Source of the DNA: Microbacterium sp. SZ1
GTDB lineage: Bacteria; Actinomycetota; Actinomycetes; Actinomycetales; Microbacteriaceae
Direction: 5' to 3'
NCBI RefSeq assembly: GCF_002362255.1
Contig: NZ_LPVV01000007.1
Span: forward strand, 1 to 64,000
DNA length: 64,000 nucleotides
Position 1 is the stretch's first letter. Each line of letters opens with the position of its first letter. The notes under the pieces are model-generated. The model was not told where the DNA came from and made no database searches. It saw only the letters and a list, made by a program, of their open reading frames with translations. A program made the translations under genes and the position numbers. This document shows positions 61,136-64,000 of the stretch, one piece after another.

Positions 61136-62335
61136 TCAGCCGATCGCGACAGCCAGCTCGTTCGGCGTGTGGTCGAGCTCCACCGAGGCGATGACCTCGC
61201 CGGTGGTGAGATCCACCGCGTGCACGCTGTTCGCGGCGGGCTCGGTCACGTAGGCGATGTCGCCGTCGACCTTGATCGCGGGGTGCGCGTCCCGCCACTC
61301 GGCCGGGCCCTCCCACGGGTCGATGACCGGGTACGACTCGGTCAGCTCGCCGGTCTCGGGGTCGAGCACGTGGATCTGCCCGTCGGTCGAGAGGATGTAC
61401 GCGAGGTCGCCGGGACCGCGGGCGATGTCACGGAACGTGTACCGCACCTCGGCCGGCAGCTCGACGACCTCGAGGGTCTCGGCTGCGGTGTCGATCAGTG
61501 TCACGGCGCTCAGCAGGTAGCCCTCGGCATCCGGGTCGTTCTTGTAGTCGCCGACGACGATCGGGCTGGTCTCCGAGACGAAGGCGTTGCCCATGCGGCC
61601 GTACGCGTCGGGCGCGGTCAGCTTCGTGAACGTCTCGTCCTTGAACAGCAGCGCGCCGTTCTCGCAGCCGAAGATCACGGCCTCGTCCGCAGCGGTTCCC
61701 TCGCCGTGGATGCCGGGGCACTCGGCGCTTGCCGCGGCCTCGTCCCAGTGGTCGTCGTGGGCGTGCAGCGCCATCGCGCCGGAGCGAGAGGTCTCGTCGC
61801 CGACGGTCGTGACGAGCGTGCCGTCCTCCAGCACGATCGAGACGCCGTGGTGCGCGGCATCCGCCGTGTAGGTCGTCGATTCGGGCAGCGCGTCGTAGCC
61901 CTCGGCGAATCCATCGGTCGGCACGATCGTGGTGGTGCCGGTGCCGTCGTCGAACAGCACGGTGTTCTCGCCGTGAATGACGACGTGCCCCGCCGTGGTC
62001 GCCTCGAACAGCGCATCCGTGAGGGCGGGCTCGGCGGTGTCGAGCATCTGGAAGCCCTCGGAGGTGGTGACGGCGATCGTGCGGCCGTCGCCGAAGGGGT
62101 TGAGGCGCGTGAACTCCTCGGTCTCGAACTCGTCGACGACCTCGAGCGTCTCGGGGTCGAGCACGGCGATCCCGCCGGGGTACGAGATCGCGACGCGCCC
62201 GGTCTCGGTCGCGGCGGCCGGCGATTCCTCGTCGGCGGGCGCGGTGCTGCCCGCGCCGCCTGCACAGGCGGTGGCGAGCAGCGAGACGCCCGCCAGTGCC
62301 GCGACAGCGGCACTCATCCTCATGTGTCGCTTCAT
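61136..62335 (-). CDS. aztD: zinc metallochaperone AztD
   Basis: Extracellular chaperone that hands zinc to the binding protein AztC. 399 residues with lipoprotein signal (LLATACAGG, Cys24) and a beta-propeller-like repeat pattern (IAVLDPETLEVVDEF, IHVLDPETGELTES, VHAVDLTTGEVIASV). Histidines that may form zinc sites: H162-H163 (AHHGVSIV) and H191, H193, H196 (LHAHDDHWDEA), plus C206 and C224 likely as a disulfide. ATG at 62335 follows GAGAGGAAAC. It lies downstream of aztC on the same strand, 37 bp apart. Confidence 0.88.
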   Translation of the reverse strand: MKRHMRMSAAVAALAGVSLLATACAGGAGSTAPADEESPAAATETGRVAISYPGGIAVLDPETLEVVDEFETEEFTRLNPFGDGRTIAVTTSEGFQMLDTAEPALTDALFEATTAGHVVIHGENTVLFDDGTGTTTIVPTDGFAEGYDALPESTTYTADAAHHGVSIVLEDGTLVTTVGDETSRSGAMALHAHDDHWDEAAASAECPGIHGEGTAADEAVIFGCENGALLFKDETFTKLTAPDAYGRMGNAFVSETSPIVVGDYKNDPDAEGYLLSAVTLIDTAAETLEVVELPAEVRYTFRDIARGPGDLAYILSTDGQIHVLDPETGELTESYPVIDPWEGPAEWRDAHPAIKVDGDIAYVTEPAANSVHAVDLTTGEVIASVELDHTPNELAVAIG

Positions 62336-62372
62336 TGTGTTTCCTCTCGTGTCGGGCCCCGTCGGGGTCCTG

Positions 62373-63293
62373 TCATGGGTTCAGTCCGTCGGCGATGCGC
62401 TCGGTGTTGGCGCGCATCATCGTCAGGTAGGTGTCGGCGCCCTCGCCCGGGCCGGTGAGGGACTCGGTGAACAGCTCGACGACGTCGACCTGGATGCCGG
62501 CCTCGGAGGCCAGCACCTGGATCAGTCGGTCGGGCTGCGACGACTCGGCGAAGATCGTGCGCACGCCCGCCTCATCGATCGCGTCGGTGAGGTCGCGCAG
62601 ATCGGCCGCGCTCGGGGCGGCGAGCGTGGTGCCGCCGGGGATGACCGCGCCGACGAGCCGGAAGTCGAACCGGTCGGCGAGGTAGCCGAAGACATGGTGA
62701 TTGGTCACGAGCGCCCGGCGATCCGCGGGGATCTCGGCGAAGGCCGCCGACATCTCCTCGTCGAGCTCGGCGAGCTCGGCGCGGTAGTCGTCGGCGTTGG
62801 TCCGGATCTGCTCGGCGTCGATCCCGTTCACGCTCAGCAGCGCGCTCTCCAGAGCGTCGACCACGTCGACCACGCGCGCCGGGTCGGTCCAGAAGTGCGG
62901 GTCGTCGGCGCCGGCGGCATCCTCCGAGGTGTACGGGAGCACGTCGATCACATCGCCGGCGACGAGAGTCGGCACGCCCGCGGATGCCGTGCGATCGATG
63001 TGCTGCTGCAGGCCCTCTTCGAGCCCGAGGCCGTTCGTGACGAGCAGATCGGCGGCGTCCATCCGCGCCGCCTCCTGCGCCGAGATCTCGAACGAGTGCG
63101 GATCGGCATTCGGCTTCATGAGGGTCATGATCTCTGCGGCATCGCCGACGACGTTCGCGACGACGTCGCCGAGGATGTTCGTCGTCACGACGATCTGCGG
63201 TCGGTCCGAGCCCGCCGCCTCGGCGCAGCCGGTCATGCCGACACCGACCAGTGCGGCCGCGGCGAGCAGCGCGGAGGCGCGCAGCATCCTCAT
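62373..63293 (-). CDS. aztC: zinc ABC transporter substrate-binding protein AztC
   Basis: A 306-residue cluster A-I metal-binding lipoprotein (signal with MTGC, Cys23). Metal ligands expected from family: H66 (NADPHSFE), H133 (DDPHFW), H199 or H200 (VTNHHVFGY). The fourth ligand, usually Asp in a TDSL motif, is in the TESL segment here (E277). No long His-rich loop, as in AztC. ATG at 63293 overlaps the stop of the upstream gene (ATGA). Delivers zinc to the AztB permease, expected beyond the right edge. Confidence 0.88.
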   Translation of the reverse strand: MRMLRASALLAAAALVGVGMTGCAEAAGSDRPQIVVTTNILGDVVANVVGDAAEIMTLMKPNADPHSFEISAQEAARMDAADLLVTNGLGLEEGLQQHIDRTASAGVPTLVAGDVIDVLPYTSEDAAGADDPHFWTDPARVVDVVDALESALLSVNGIDAEQIRTNADDYRAELAELDEEMSAAFAEIPADRRALVTNHHVFGYLADRFDFRLVGAVIPGGTTLAAPSAADLRDLTDAIDEAGVRTIFAESSQPDRLIQVLASEAGIQVDVVELFTESLTGPGEGADTYLTMMRANTERIADGLNP

Positions 63294-64000
63294 CGTCCGA
63301 CCTCCGTGACGAACGTCGGAGCCGTCGGGGTCTCGAGTGACCGCGCGATGCGGGCGGCGTCTGCGTAGTCGATCTCGTGCACGACGCCCGCTGCGGGGTC
63401 GCCGACGTAGGCACGCTGCTCGTCCACGACGAGCGACGTGGCGGTTCCGCCGTCGGCGAGCACCGGCTCGGTGGCACCGACGCGCGCGCCGCCCTCGGCG
63501 AGGTGGACGACGATCCGCCCGTCGGCGTCGATCGCGACGACGTGGCCCTCGGCGTCGTCCACGGCGACCACGCGGGTGAGCGGGCGCTCGGTCGGCACCA
63601 GCGTCCACGTGCGCTCGCGAGTGTCGAGCAGCCAGAATCCGGTGGTCCCGGCCACGGCGGCGACGGTCGGGCGGCCCTTGCGGCCGTCGAACGTCAGGGC
63701 GCGGTCGGACGCCCCCGCCGGATACGGGATGCGCTCGGTGGCCAGCTCGCCGTCCTGCCAGATCGCGAGCACGGCGCCGTCTGCGCATCCGACGACGAGT
63801 CCGACGCGGGTCGTGATCGCCCCCTCGGGCTCCACGCACTCGACGGGAGTACCGGCCGACTCGCCGTCGCGGCCGTGGAACACGAGCGCATCGCCGTCGG
63901 TCACGAGCGCGCCGTCGCCGATCGGGGCGACGAGTCCGGTATCCGCCCCGGTGTCGATGCGGAACAGCGCGTCGATCCGTCCGTCGGAGAGCGCCTTGTT
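63290..64000 (-). CDS. secreted beta-propeller-like protein of the zinc cluster, 5' part missing
   Basis: The frame is open to the window edge (reading NKALSDGRIDALFRIDTG inward), so the start lies outside and 236 residues are visible. Repeated beta patterns (GLVVGCADGAVLAIWQDGEL, VVAVDDAEGHVVAIDADGRIVV, VVDEQRAYVGDPAAGVVHEIDYADA) resemble AztD. It overlaps aztC by ATGA and so is in the same operon. Likely a second AztD-like protein; a signal peptide would be in the missing part. Confidence 0.7.
   Translation of the reverse strand, partial: NKALSDGRIDALFRIDTGADTGLVAPIGDGALVTDGDALVFHGRDGESAGTPVECVEPEGAITTRVGLVVGCADGAVLAIWQDGELATERIPYPAGASDRALTFDGRKGRPTVAAVAGTTGFWLLDTRERTWTLVPTERPLTRVVAVDDAEGHVVAIDADGRIVVHLAEGGARVGATEPVLADGGTATSLVVDEQRAYVGDPAAGVVHEIDYADAARIARSLETPTAPTFVTEVGR

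Noticed and set aside
58248-61316. Very long leftward open frame (over 1000 codons) across the dehydrogenase and nhaA genes
   Set aside because: It is antisense to two clear genes and composed of Arg/His/Asp/Gly-rich text produced by GC-rich third positions; only its last 117 codons look like a real gene.

Overview
The window is high-GC DNA from an actinobacterium, most likely a Microbacterium or close relative in the Microbacteriaceae. Grounds: GC-rich codon use, ClpC, an AztC/AztD zinc system, cydABDC, a DUF993 operon, many GTG starts, start-stop overlaps (ATGA/GTGA), and at least ten genes whose start codon lies 6-7 nt after a TANNNT-type -10 box (leaderless promoters). Genus placement is inference.

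Left part (1-23 kb): a truncated YhgE/Pip-type protein; a galTKE operon divergent from a LacI-family regulator with two operator-like palindromes between them; a LacI-controlled catabolic cluster (Gfo/Idh/MocA oxidoreductase, DUF993 aldolase-like protein, sugar-phosphate isomerase, LacI, glycerate kinase); phosphoglucomutase; prephenate dehydratase; an LLM flavin oxidoreductase; Hsp20 divergent from a MerR-type regulator; a CPA1 Na+/H+ antiporter; a dicarboxylate symporter; VapBC; and a DUF2975/HTH pair.

Middle (23-46 kb): clpC; a GNAT acetyltransferase; a carbohydrate locus with a DUF5107-TPR protein, a mutarotase, an AraC regulator and an arabinose/ribose-type ABC importer; radA; a regulator with a C-terminal Cys/His cluster next to cydABDC (cytochrome bd and its assembly transporter); a putative Fe(II)-dependent oxygenase under a DtxR/IdeR-type iron box; and tRNA-Ser(CGA).

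Right part (46-64 kb): directly after the tRNA comes a compact glycan island: LacI regulator, GH127, ABC solute-binding protein plus two permeases, GH2 mannosidase-like enzyme, and a mannonate-dehydratase-type enolase-superfamily enzyme. It ends in non-coding sequence and a MerR remnant. Then come small membrane and unknown proteins, a 3-hydroxyisobutyrate-dehydrogenase-type enzyme, nhaA, and a leftward zinc-acquisition cluster (aztD, aztC, and a truncated third gene) that runs off the right edge.

Between the genes are several repeat classes. A short palindromic element occurs in intergenic sites and also in frame inside two coding sequences (DUF993 and cydD). Several large four-arm palindromes share a layout but not a sequence. 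The 7-mer GGATGCC/GGCATCC is very frequent, including in terminator stems. I saw no rRNA, CRISPR array, intact transposase or integrase.
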